From assembly GCF_003363435.1 (NCBI RefSeq), contig NZ_QRCT01000048.1:42775-106774 (forward strand): DNA of 64,000 nucleotides, in the 5' to 3' direction. Numbering within the stretch: position 1 is the first letter of the stretch; each line of letters begins with the position of its first letter. Below, piece after piece: positions 16,756 to 25,509 of this stretch. The notes under the pieces are model-generated. The model worked only from the letters and a program-made list of their open reading frames with translations, had not been told where the DNA came from and did not search any database. The DNA comes from Anaerosacchariphilus polymeriproducens. Lineage in GTDB: Bacteria > Bacillota > Clostridia > Lachnospirales > Lachnospiraceae. Both the position numbers and the translations under genes were made by a program.

Positions 16756-18262
16756 GACTTTTCCTTTCTTCAAAAACAAATCGTAATGTAAATGTAGTTT
16801 CTTGCTTTCCATCACTTGATACTTGAATCTCTGCATTATGTTCTTTCATAATCTTCTGACAAATAGACAAACCCAGGCCTGTGCTTCCTTTTTCCCTCGC
16901 TTCCTTTTTATCAACACGGTAAAGAGGTTCAAAAATATGCATTATATGTTCTTTTGCGATTCCTTCTCCTTTATTCGTAATCAAAACCCATACATAGCCT
17001 TCTTTACAATAAGCATGAATGACAATCTCTTCTCTGGGCATTCCATATTTTATTGCATTATCAATTAAGTTTATGAAAACTTGACGAATTTTCGCTTCCT
17101 GTCCTTGTATCCTAAGCCCTTTCTCTAAATGTAATACAATTTCATTGTTATATCGGTTGGCCTTTATTTTCATAGCTTCTACAACGCTTCTTATCAAGCG
17201 TTCCAAGTATATCGTTGTAAGATTCTGTTTTGTTGTAGAGTCTGACATTTCCAACAATTGTAATACCATTTGATGCAATCGTGTGCTCTCATGCATAATA
17301 TGGTCAATTCCTTTTTGAAGTAATTCTTCATCTTCTCTTCCATTTTCCTTAATTAATTGTGCAAATCCCGAAATAGTTGTTAATGGCGTTTTCAATTCAT
17401 GAGTTACATTATTATAAAATTCTTGTTTTGTATTCATAAGCTTAAGAATTCTATCCTGATCTTGTTGCATTTTCTGAAACTGCGTAATAACTGTATCCAG
17501 CATGATGCTATAGTTTTTAGAAAGCTCTCCGATCTCATCTCCTCTTTCTGAACCTGTCCAAGTTGTCAGTATATTCTCATTGATTCGATTATTCATAAGA
17601 TTCTCTGCTACAAGATTTGAAGTCTGGGTAAGCTGACGTATTGGTTTTATAAATTGAGTAATTACACAATAAATCAAAAGAAAGATAACAGCAAATACGA
17701 TTATAATGACCTTCAAAATCATCTGCGCAGTTCTACTTCCCTGTTGCCGCAACTCAGTATAATCCAATTGATAACGAATAATTCCAATTTCCTTTTTCTC
17801 AATTTGAATTGGCATTGAAAACACTACCGTTAACCCTCCATCTGGTAAATACTTCATGGAGTAAGCACTTTTATTTTTAAGTGCATACTGAAAGTCCTGA
17901 TCCTTACGTTCATTCTGAAAAAGAGTTTTCTTAGTAGATAGTACCACTTCTCCTTCTTTTGTATAGGCTGCCAGATCTTGTCTCAAATCTGTATATAATT
18001 CCTGCACAATATTATAGATTAGTTTTTTATAACTATCTTCGTCATTATTTCCTTTATACATGATTAAAGTCTGTCTGACATATACTTCTGTATTTGTTTT
18101 TAATTCCTGAAGGTCTTTCGTTATCTGTGTTTGTATATTACTGTCAATTTGCCTGCTGATAATACAATACAGAAATGTACCACTAGTGATAAACAAAATA
18201 ACAAGACTTAAAGTTATCTTTAACCGGATTCCTATTCTAATTTTTCTCATTTTACGGAACAT
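16742..18262 (-). CDS. Membrane sensor histidine kinase
   Basis: The 506-residue protein has two membrane segments (about residues 14-33 and 180-205) around an extracytoplasmic sensor domain, then HAMP, a HisKA domain with phospho-acceptor motif NNVTHELKTPLTTI, and a HATPase domain (NLIDNAIKYG, G2 box GSTGLGLSICQKI). The G1 box reads TNKGEGIA, with Asn where Asp is usual. The gene overlaps its response regulator by 11 bases and the lipoprotein by 14. The stimulus is unknown. Confidence 0.93.
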   Translation of the reverse strand: MFRKMRKIRIGIRLKITLSLVILFITSGTFLYCIISRQIDSNIQTQITKDLQELKTNTEVYVRQTLIMYKGNNDEDSYKKLIYNIVQELYTDLRQDLAAYTKEGEVVLSTKKTLFQNERKDQDFQYALKNKSAYSMKYLPDGGLTVVFSMPIQIEKKEIGIIRYQLDYTELRQQGSRTAQMILKVIIIVFAVIFLLIYCVITQFIKPIRQLTQTSNLVAENLMNNRINENILTTWTGSERGDEIGELSKNYSIMLDTVITQFQKMQQDQDRILKLMNTKQEFYNNVTHELKTPLTTISGFAQLIKENGREDEELLQKGIDHIMHESTRLHQMVLQLLEMSDSTTKQNLTTIYLERLIRSVVEAMKIKANRYNNEIVLHLEKGLRIQGQEAKIRQVFINLIDNAIKYGMPREEIVIHAYCKEGYVWVLITNKGEGIAKEHIMHIFEPLYRVDKKEAREKGSTGLGLSICQKIMKEHNAEIQVSSDGKQETTFTLRFVFEERKSHENK

Positions 18263-18929
18263 ATTTATACCCTACCCTAAACACAGTTATTAAGTGACTT
18301 TCTAATCCTACTTTTTTTCTCAAACGTTGAACGTGAATATCAATGGTTCTTGTATCTCCTAAATAATCATATCCCCAAACTTGTTCTAATAATAGTTCTC
18401 TGGTAAATACCTGCTTAGGATGCTTCACTAAATATAGTAACAAATCAAATTCTTTCGGGGTCAGCTCTATGTATTCGTCCTCTTTATATACAGTACGTTC
18501 CGACAATGATATTGTAATATCATCTATTACTAAATTATCCTTCTCTGATACACCCTTCTTTCCTTTTTCATATCTTCGTAAAATTATATGAATACGAGCT
18601 AATACTTCTCGTATATCAAATGGCTTAGTTATATAATCATCTGCCCCCACCTCCAAGCCATATAATTTATCTTCCATACTTGATCTTGCAGTTATCATAA
18701 TAATAGGAATATTATATTGCTCCGTTAACATCTTACATACATCAGTACCAGACAAATCTGTCAGCATCCAATCTAGTAGAACAAGATCCGGTTTCCACTC
18801 CTTCGCAGCTTTTAAGCCATCTGCGCCTGTATAGGCACTTAGGACTTGATATTCCTTTTTCAATCCATATTCCAATATGTCTGCAATTGGTCTTTCATCT
18901 TCAATAATTAAAATTTTATGTTCAAGCAT
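18252..18929 (-). CDS. OmpR-family response regulator
   Basis: The 225-residue protein has a receiver domain (acidic pair IIEDE, phospho-Asp in LVLLDWMLTD, Lys in DDYITKPFD) and a winged-helix DNA-binding domain (ELTPKEFDLLLYLV, DTRTIDIHVQRLRKKVG). The ATG at 18929 follows GGGGGAAC at good spacing; an in-frame ATG 21 bases earlier is less likely. It would be phosphorylated by the overlapping kinase and regulate genes that are not identifiable here. Confidence 0.93.
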   Translation of the reverse strand: MLEHKILIIEDERPIADILEYGLKKEYQVLSAYTGADGLKAAKEWKPDLVLLDWMLTDLSGTDVCKMLTEQYNIPIIMITARSSMEDKLYGLEVGADDYITKPFDIREVLARIHIILRRYEKGKKGVSEKDNLVIDDITISLSERTVYKEDEYIELTPKEFDLLLYLVKHPKQVFTRELLLEQVWGYDYLGDTRTIDIHVQRLRKKVGLESHLITVFRVGYKYVP

Positions 18930-19042
18930 AATATGTTCCCCCTGACTCATTTCATCATATAGCTATTCTATCTCATACTTATCTCTAAGTTGTAACTAAG
19001 TTGTAACTGTATTTCATAAACTTCTTCTATTTTAATTTTACC

Positions 19043-19088
19043 ATAAAAAATAGTACTCATCATAACTAATGTTATTTTGAGTACCACT
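19043..19088 (-). terminator. Terminator of the liv/kinase-like operon
   Basis: Minus-strand arms TGGTACTCA and TGAGTACTA flank an AT-rich loop and run into TTTTTTAT. It lies about 30 bases after the kinase-like gene. Confidence 0.75.
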
Positions 19089-19118
19089 TATCACTTTTAT
19101 ATCCAATATTATTTAATT

Positions 19119-19739
19119 TCATTTCAAAAAAGCATCTAAGTAACCTTTTACAATTTCAACCAGTTTTGGATAGCTCATTGAAGATGTATTCAAACAAAAA
19201 TCATAGTTCCTTGCATCATTCCAAGCTTTTCCTGTGTAATAAGCATAATATTCTGCCCGATTTTTATCAATCTTCTGTATCTTCTTCTTCGCTTCTTTTT
19301 CAGAAAGTGAAGATAGACTTTGTACTCTCTTCACACAATCTTCGATCGGAGCATAAAAATATAATCTTATTACATTTTCATAATCCTTTAAAATAAAATC
19401 AGCACAACGCCCGACAATAACACAAGATTCATTTTCTGCCAATCCTTTTATTACCTTAGCCTGATAATTAAATAAGTTATTATTTGATGTAAAGTCATCA
19501 CTCTCAGGTGGGATAATTTCCCCATGATACACTTTCTTAGCAATACGGAAAAGTGAAGTATTCTTTAATTCTTCATCTACTTTTCCAAATAGTGCTTCAT
19601 TAATTCCACTTTCATCGGAAGCCAAACGTAATATTTCACGATCATAAAAATTGATTCCTAATTCCTTGGCTAACAACGTACCTAATGTTTTTCCTCCACT
19701 TCCAAAACCTCTTGCAATCGTAATGGCGTATTTTCCCAT
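19119..19739 (-). CDS. Cytidylate kinase-like family protein
   Basis: A 206-residue P-loop kinase of the family seen widely in Clostridia: starts MGKYAITIARGFGSGGKTLG, followed by LAKELGINFYDREILRLAS and later CVIVGRCADFIL. The loop GFGSGGKT replaces the classic GxxGxGKS/T but keeps Gly and Lys-Thr. True CMP kinase activity is not established for this family. It lies nine bases after livF and probably shares its transcript. Confidence 0.82.
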   Translation of the reverse strand: MGKYAITIARGFGSGGKTLGTLLAKELGINFYDREILRLASDESGINEALFGKVDEELKNTSLFRIAKKVYHGEIIPPESDDFTSNNNLFNYQAKVIKGLAENESCVIVGRCADFILKDYENVIRLYFYAPIEDCVKRVQSLSSLSEKEAKKKIQKIDKNRAEYYAYYTGKAWNDARNYDFCLNTSSMSYPKLVEIVKGYLDAFLK

Positions 19740-19747
19740 ACTTTCAC

Positions 19748-20458
19748 CTACTCTCCTAAATATGCTTTTTTAACAGATTCATCATTCATCAACACATTGG
19801 CATCGCCTTCCAGTACAATTTTCCCTGTTTCTAAAACATAAGCGCGGTTGGCAATTGATAACGCTTTTTTCGCATTTTGTTCTACTAATAGAACTGTGGT
19901 ACCACTTGCTGCTACATCTTGTATGATTTTAAAAATTTCTTCTACAAATATTGGAGATAGACCCATCGAGGGTTCATCCATAAGAATAATTTTAGGCTGT
20001 GACATCAACGCCCGGCCCATAGCTAACATTTGCTGTTCTCCCCCGCTTAAAGTCCCTGCCATCTGATTCTTTCTTTCTTCTAATCGTGGGAATCTTTGAT
20101 AAATCATTTTCAAAGTATCTTCAATTTCTTTTTTGTCATTTCTAGTATAAGCCCCAAGTTTTAAATTCTCATAAACTGATAAATTGGCAAACACTCTTCT
20201 TCCTTCTGGTACATGTGCCATCCCATAAGTTACAATCTTATGTCCCGGTGCTTTTGTAATATCTTTTCCCTGGAATTCGATTTTTCCTTCTTTGGATGGA
20301 ATTAAACCGGTAACAGTATGAAGAATTGTAGTTTTCCCTGCTCCATTGGCACCAATCAATGCAACTACTTCTCCTTCGTTTACTTCAAAAGAAAGCCCTT
20401 TAATTGCCTGAATCATTCCATAATATACTTGTAAATCTTTTACTGATAACATTGCCAT
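19748..20458 (-). CDS. livF: Branched-chain amino acid ABC transporter ATP-binding protein LivF
   Basis: The 236-residue ATPase has Walker A LIGANGAGKTTIL, signature LSGGEQQMLAMGRAL and Walker B IILMDEPSMGLSP, typical of LivF. It pairs with LivG to drive import of branched-chain or related amino acids. It follows livG by 13 bases. Confidence 0.95.
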   Translation of the reverse strand: MAMLSVKDLQVYYGMIQAIKGLSFEVNEGEVVALIGANGAGKTTILHTVTGLIPSKEGKIEFQGKDITKAPGHKIVTYGMAHVPEGRRVFANLSVYENLKLGAYTRNDKKEIEDTLKMIYQRFPRLEERKNQMAGTLSGGEQQMLAMGRALMSQPKIILMDEPSMGLSPIFVEEIFKIIQDVAASGTTVLLVEQNAKKALSIANRAYVLETGKIVLEGDANVLMNDESVKKAYLGE

Positions 20459-20471
20459 TTGGGGTTTCCTC

Positions 20472-21230
20472 CTATTCTCCTAAATATGCTGTAATTACGA
20501 CCGGATTATTCAATACTACATTTGGAGTTCCACTAGCTAATTCTGTTCCAAAATTTAGTACTGTTAAATATTCACAAATACCTGAAACTAATTTCATATC
20601 ATGTTCTATCAGTAAAACAGTAATATCAAATTGGTCTCTTATTAGTTTTATTGTGTCCATTAACTCCGCTGTCTCATTGGGATTCATACCTGCAGCAGGT
20701 TCATCTAATAATAGTAGTTTAGGATTCGTTGCTAATGCTCTGGCTATTTCTAATTTTCTCTGCTTTCCATAAGGAAGATTTGCCGCCAAATGATCTGCAT
20801 GGGAATCCAAATCAAATACTTTTAAAATTTCTACTGCCTTCCGGTTCATCTCATCTTCTTTCTTACGATATTTCGGTAGTCTGAAAAAAGTATCTGCTAA
20901 CGAGTAAGTCATTTGATTATGAAGAGCTGCTTTCACATTATCAAGAACAGTCATTTCATGAAATAAACGAATATTTTGAAATGTTCTTGAAATACCACTT
21001 TGACAAATTTGTGCAGGCGATTTTCCGTTCAATACTTCGCCATCCAATGCAATCGTTCCATCCGTAGGTTGATAAACTCCGGTCAATAGATTAAAAATAG
21101 TAGTTTTTCCTGCTCCATTCGGACCAATCAATCCATATAGCTGTCCCTTTTCTATTTTTATATTAAAATTATCAACTGCTCTTAATCCTCCAAAGGAGAT
21201 ACCTAAGTTTGTTACTTCTAATAAAGCCAT
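20472..21230 (-). CDS. livG: Branched-chain amino acid ABC transporter ATP-binding protein LivG
   Basis: This 252-residue ATPase has Walker A LIGPNGAGKTTIFNLLTG, a signature-region variant NLPYGKQRKLEIARAL and Walker B LLLLDEPAAGMNP, the LivG pattern. The ATG at 21230 follows GGGGG and sits just after the livM stop codon; an in-frame TTG nine bases earlier is less likely. Partner of LivF on the cytoplasmic side. Confidence 0.95.
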   Translation of the reverse strand: MALLEVTNLGISFGGLRAVDNFNIKIEKGQLYGLIGPNGAGKTTIFNLLTGVYQPTDGTIALDGEVLNGKSPAQICQSGISRTFQNIRLFHEMTVLDNVKAALHNQMTYSLADTFFRLPKYRKKEDEMNRKAVEILKVFDLDSHADHLAANLPYGKQRKLEIARALATNPKLLLLDEPAAGMNPNETAELMDTIKLIRDQFDITVLLIEHDMKLVSGICEYLTVLNFGTELASGTPNVVLNNPVVITAYLGE

Positions 21231-21231
21231 C

Positions 21232-22212
21232 TTATTCAACCCCCTTTTGTCGTTTTAAAAATTTAGGAAAATACTTACTGGATATTAACCTTTCTTTTGC
21301 TCCTGATCCATTGAACAACATCATTGCGATTAAAACTATTGCATATATCAGCATACGCAGATTATCTGCACCTCGAAGCATTTCAGGTAATAACGTTAAA
21401 ATCGTTGCTGCTATAATTGAGCCCCGGATATTACCCATACCACCTAAAACTACGATAACAAGTATTTCAATCGACTTATTATAATCAAAGGTAGTAGGTT
21501 TTATGATTCCTACATTATGGGCATAAACTACTCCTGCTACCCCAGCGAAAAAAGCAGATATAACAAAAGCCATAACCTTAAACTTACTAACCGGTATTCC
21601 AACAGACTCTGCAGCTATATAATTATCACGAATAGAGCGTATTGCTCGGCCATGACGAGAATTTACTAAATTAACGATCAGAATAATGGTAAGGATCACC
21701 AATATATATACGATTGTGAAATTTCTAAAAGTAGAATAAGAAGGGATATCATTCAATCCTTTTGCTCCATTTGTAATTTTTATTACATTGATAACTGATT
21801 TTATGATTTCACCAAATGCCAGTGTTACAATTGCTAAATAGTCGCCTCTCAATCTTAATACAGGTACACCAATCAAGAAACCAAAAAAAGCCGCAACTGC
21901 TCCACCTACAAGAATTGCAATTATAAACTCTACATACATAGGCAGATCTAGATATATTGTCAACAAGGAACCTGCATAAGCACCAATTGACATAAATCCA
22001 GCATGCCCCAACGTAAGTTCCCCTAAAAATCCAGTAATTAAATTCAATGAAACAGCCAGCATAACATTAACACAAATTGGTACTAATAGAGAGGACATCT
22101 GTCTGCTCAACATCCCTCCATTAAGAGCTGCCATAATTAATATATATATTAAAACTGCAATTACAATATTTATTATTTTTCCTTTTGTAAATTTATTTCT
22201 TTCGTTCTTCAT
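21232..22212 (-). CDS. livM: Branched-chain amino acid ABC transporter permease LivM
   Basis: The 326-residue membrane protein has many hydrophobic segments and the family motifs LNLITGFLGELTLGHAGFMSIGAYAG and VVLGGMGNIRGSIIAA. It forms the channel with LivH. The gene lies 10 bases after livH. Confidence 0.94.
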   Translation of the reverse strand: MKNERNKFTKGKIINIVIAVLIYILIMAALNGGMLSRQMSSLLVPICVNVMLAVSLNLITGFLGELTLGHAGFMSIGAYAGSLLTIYLDLPMYVEFIIAILVGGAVAAFFGFLIGVPVLRLRGDYLAIVTLAFGEIIKSVINVIKITNGAKGLNDIPSYSTFRNFTIVYILVILTIILIVNLVNSRHGRAIRSIRDNYIAAESVGIPVSKFKVMAFVISAFFAGVAGVVYAHNVGIIKPTTFDYNKSIEILVIVVLGGMGNIRGSIIAATILTLLPEMLRGADNLRMLIYAIVLIAMMLFNGSGAKERLISSKYFPKFLKRQKGVE

Positions 22213-22222
22213 TTTTTCTCAC

Positions 22223-23110
22223 CTACACTTTCTCGGCCTTAAGTTTCCCAAGCAATCCTGAAGGTTTCACCAGAAGAATTACAACTAAAACACCGAAAAC
22301 AATGGCATCTGCCAGCTCTGTTGATATATATGCTTTTGACATACTTTCTACTATTCCCAATAAAATTCCACCAACCATTGCGCCTGGGATACTTCCAATT
22401 CCTCCAAGAACCGCCGCCACAAATGCTTTGATACCCGGTAACGCGCCTAATGTAGGAGTAATGGATTGATATTGACAAATATATAAGATACCTGCAACTG
22501 CAGCTAAAGCAGAGCCAATTGCAAAAGTCATTGAAATAGTGCGATTCACGTTAATTCCCATAAGTGCAGCAGCACCTCTATCCTCAGACACTGCACGCAT
22601 GGCACTTCCAGCTTTGGTCTTATTGATAAATAATGTTAATGCAACCATGATTGCAGTAGTTACTACTAAAGTAATGATAGTTATTCCCGGAATATCAACT
22701 CCGGCTATTTTAATCCCTTTCATTGAAATAATTGATTTAAAAGGAATAGGTGTCGCCGAAAAAATAATTAATGCCAAACTTTGCAGCAAGAAACTCATAC
22801 CGATAGCAGTAATAAGTACAGCTAAAGAGGAAGCATTCCTCAATGGTTTATAAGCTACCTTCTCAATTGCTATTCCTAATACTGCACATACAACAATTGT
22901 AAAGATAATGGCTACCGGTAATGGTAATGACAATGCCGTCATTCCCATAAATAATGCATACGCACCTACCATAATTACATCCCCATGCGCAAAGTTGATC
23001 ATTTTGGCAATACCATAGACCATCGAATACCCTAATGCTATCAATGCATAGATACTGCCCGTGCGCAATCCATTTAATAATTGTTCCATAATACTCTGAA
23101 ATAAATTCAT
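22223..23110 (-). CDS. livH: Branched-chain amino acid ABC transporter permease LivH
   Basis: A 295-residue permease with LNGLRTGSIYALIALGYSMVYG at the start, MINFAHGDVIMVGAY and AVLGGIGSIPGAMVGGILLG, all typical of LivH. It is separated from livJ by about 220 bases containing a hairpin, so the binding protein can be expressed at a higher level than the membrane genes. Confidence 0.94.
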   Translation of the reverse strand: MNLFQSIMEQLLNGLRTGSIYALIALGYSMVYGIAKMINFAHGDVIMVGAYALFMGMTALSLPLPVAIIFTIVVCAVLGIAIEKVAYKPLRNASSLAVLITAIGMSFLLQSLALIIFSATPIPFKSIISMKGIKIAGVDIPGITIITLVVTTAIMVALTLFINKTKAGSAMRAVSEDRGAAALMGINVNRTISMTFAIGSALAAVAGILYICQYQSITPTLGALPGIKAFVAAVLGGIGSIPGAMVGGILLGIVESMSKAYISTELADAIVFGVLVVILLVKPSGLLGKLKAEKV

Positions 23111-23285
23111 CTACCCACGTCCTTTCTCTTTCCTACCACTTTTTCTTTGGATCTCACCTTTATTTCCATTCAACAATCTTACCTTCAATTATTCAAATTT
23201 AATAAGACATCTCAAGATAAATGAAGCAAATAAAAGCAAAAGTAAGATTGTTCAGTTGAAATAAAAACAAACTCAACAAACATAA

Positions 23286-23310
23286 AAGGGAGTTCAAAGA
23301 CTCCCTTGTG
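23286..23310 (-). terminator. Partial terminator between livJ and livH
   Basis: Minus-strand AAGGGAGT pairs with ACTCCCTT across CTTTGA and runs into TTATG. The weak T tract suggests read-through to livH, which would set a higher level of the binding protein than of the permease. Confidence 0.6.
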
Positions 23311-23334
23311 CTTGTAAACTAGTTTAAAAATGGA

Positions 23335-24471
23335 TTATTTTACTAAATATTTACCATCTTTTATTTCTACGAATTTAGCATCTTTGTTTGCTTCACCGCT
23401 TTTGTCAAATGTCATCTTACCTGTAAGACCATCTACTGTTATTTTTGTCATTGCTGCAATTAGATCTTCATTTTTAATACTTCCAGCCTGTTTCATTGCT
23501 TCTGCAATTGCATAAACTCCATCATAACCATCTGCTGCAAACTGATTTGGTGTCTCTTTATACGCTGCCTCATAAGTTTTTACGAAATCTGCAACACTTG
23601 AATCTGTTGCGGTAAATGGTGTTAAGAAAACAGCCCCTTCAACCGTAGCAGGTTCTGTCACAACACCTAATATTCCATCCCATCCATCTCCACCGATGAA
23701 AGGAATTTTCATACCGGCATCTGAAGCCTGTTTCGTAATATAAGCTGCTGCCTGATAATATACAGGTGCAAAAATCAGATCAGCTTTTGATGATTTGATT
23801 GATGTTAACTGTGTAGAAAAATCATTATCTTTTGAAGCTGATGCTTCACTCGCCACGATTTCTCCTCCCAGTTCTTTCACTTTTTCAGTAAACGCTTTTT
23901 CTAATCCAATACTATAATCATCATCATTATGATAAATGATACCAATTTTTTTCTTTCCTAATGTCTTCACTGCATATTCTGCTAATTTTTCACCCTGCAT
24001 TGGATCTGTAAAACAGATTCTAAATGCATTGTCATACTTCGTACAATCTAAAGCAGAAGCAGATGGTGTAACCAAAAGAATTCCATCATCATACGCATTT
24101 TTGGTCAATGCAAGACAAGGCGTACTCGTAACAGTTCCTAAAAATGCATTTATATCATTATCCATTAATGTATTATATGCGGTAACTGCCTTATCTTCTT
24201 TATTCTCATCATCTTGGAAATCTAAATCTAATTTGTATGCTTTATCTCCAACTTTGACACCACCGGCATCATTAATTTCTTTCACTGCAACTTCGGCTCC
24301 CTGTTTCACAGACAAACCATAAGTGGCTGCACTTCCTGTAAGCGGACCACTTCCTCCAATTAAAAAGGTCGAATCATCTTTTTTGGATGAACTTGAACCA
24401 TTATTGCCACATCCGCTAAATACCATAGCTGACATTGTAACAACTAATAATAAGCTTGCTAACTTTTTCAT
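23335..24471 (-). CDS. livJ: Branched-chain amino acid ABC transporter substrate-binding lipoprotein
   Basis: The 378-residue protein has a lipoprotein signal with lipobox VFSGC (Cys21) and a serine/lysine linker. The mature part starts IGGSGPLTGSAATYGLSVKQGAEVAVKEIN, the type I periplasmic-binding fold of the Liv family, and later has YHNDDDYSIGLEKAFTEKVKELGG. It captures the amino acid outside the cell for LivHMGF. The substrate (Leu/Ile/Val or another) is not resolved. It is the first gene of the operon, with a promoter and an attenuator-like hairpin upstream. Confidence 0.93.
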   Translation of the reverse strand: MKKLASLLLVVTMSAMVFSGCGNNGSSSSKKDDSTFLIGGSGPLTGSAATYGLSVKQGAEVAVKEINDAGGVKVGDKAYKLDLDFQDDENKEDKAVTAYNTLMDNDINAFLGTVTSTPCLALTKNAYDDGILLVTPSASALDCTKYDNAFRICFTDPMQGEKLAEYAVKTLGKKKIGIIYHNDDDYSIGLEKAFTEKVKELGGEIVASEASASKDNDFSTQLTSIKSSKADLIFAPVYYQAAAYITKQASDAGMKIPFIGGDGWDGILGVVTEPATVEGAVFLTPFTATDSSVADFVKTYEAAYKETPNQFAADGYDGVYAIAEAMKQAGSIKNEDLIAAMTKITVDGLTGKMTFDKSGEANKDAKFVEIKDGKYLVK

Positions 24472-24518
24472 AATTTCCTCCTTAAATTCTCTTTTAAAGT
24501 GTTAAAGTCTATAATTTG

Positions 24519-24548
24519 AAAAAAGACGTTCTAACATTTGCTAGAACC
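24519..24548 (-). terminator. Terminator hairpin in the livJ leader
   Basis: Eight-base arms GTTCTAGC and GTTAGAAC with loop AAAT are followed by GTCTTTTTT on the minus strand. It lies after the radical SAM gene but also downstream of the livJ promoter, so it could end the upstream transcript, attenuate livJ, or both. Confidence 0.65.
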
Positions 24549-24566
24549 TCTTTATTCCTAAACGTA

Positions 24567-24595
24567 ATACTACTATCCCATGCTCCAAATGTCAA
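24567..24595 (-). promoter_or_regulatory. Sigma-A type promoter upstream of livJ
   Basis: TTGACA (24590-24595) and TAGTAT (24567-24572) are separated by exactly 17 bases on the minus strand. Confidence 0.6.
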
Positions 24596-24601
24596 GTATT
24601 T

Positions 24602-25474
24602 TTAAATAGTATTACGTACATCTTCGCTCTTAAATGGGATTTTTTTATCCAGAGCAAGTTTAAGACGTTCAATCATCATTTTTTTATCTTTATTCAATGT
24701 ACCAGCCAAATTAACATAATTTGATATATGATTTGCTCTAAAGATAGTACCTTCACTATCTACATGTTCCATAAACAAAAGCATTTCTTCAGCCACTTCT
24801 TCCGGTGTAAGCTGAGCAAAACGTCCTGCCCTCCATTCTTGAACCAGAGGAACTTCTCCATCCATGGCTAATGTTAAAAATCCGATATAATCCGGCTTCA
24901 TCTTCGTAAAAGCTTCTGCTGTCTTAATTGCATGTTCCTGCCACATAGCTTTTCCGCCCAGTCCGGAAATAGCCGTTACAGATAACTTAATACCAGCTTC
25001 TTTCACTTTTAGGCCGGCCTCAACAATTGAATCTGCTGTTTCACCTTTTTTTACATACTCCAATACTTTATCACTGCCGGACTCTAATCCCATGTATATC
25101 ATTTGGAGTCCTGCATCATGTAACTGCTTTAATTCTTCTGGCGTTTTATTTAAGACCGCCTTAGGTGTTCCGTAGCTGGTCACACGCTCACACTCAGGAA
25201 TCTTATCCTTAATAAAATTCAATATTGTCAATAAATCTTCTGTTTTTCTTATTAATGCATCACCATCAGCTAAAAATACTCTTCCGATATACTTATAAGC
25301 ATCTCTTGCCATCTGGAAATCTTCTAATATATCTTTCATCGGTCTTATATGAAATTGTTTTTCACTATACATATCACAAAAAGTACATTTGTTATGACTG
25401 CATCCAACTGTAACTTGTACTATTAAACTGTATGCCTCACTTGGAGGGCGAAAAACTCTTCCTTCATATCTCAT
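24602..25474 (-). CDS. Radical SAM protein (Elp3/MiaB-like core)
   Basis: The 290-residue protein starts MRYEGRVFRPPSEAYSLI and has the cluster motif CSHNKCTFC, followed by VFLADGDALIRKTEDL. The ATG at 25474 follows GGGGAAG; an in-frame TTG 24 bases earlier is less likely. It has no extra cysteine cluster or B12 domain. This type is common in Clostridia, often annotated only as radical SAM protein; the substrate is unknown. It stands alone between livJ and the secreted Fn3 protein. Confidence 0.85.
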   Translation of the reverse strand: MRYEGRVFRPPSEAYSLIVQVTVGCSHNKCTFCDMYSEKQFHIRPMKDILEDFQMARDAYKYIGRVFLADGDALIRKTEDLLTILNFIKDKIPECERVTSYGTPKAVLNKTPEELKQLHDAGLQMIYMGLESGSDKVLEYVKKGETADSIVEAGLKVKEAGIKLSVTAISGLGGKAMWQEHAIKTAEAFTKMKPDYIGFLTLAMDGEVPLVQEWRAGRFAQLTPEEVAEEMLLFMEHVDSEGTIFRANHISNYVNLAGTLNKDKKMMIERLKLALDKKIPFKSEDVRNTI

Positions 25475-25509
25475 ATTTCTTCCCCATTTCCTTTTCAAAT
25501 TAATTTTTA

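Noticed and set aside
22239..22478. Minus-strand ORF of 79 codons inside livH
   Set aside because: It is in another frame of an intact livH gene and has no family features.
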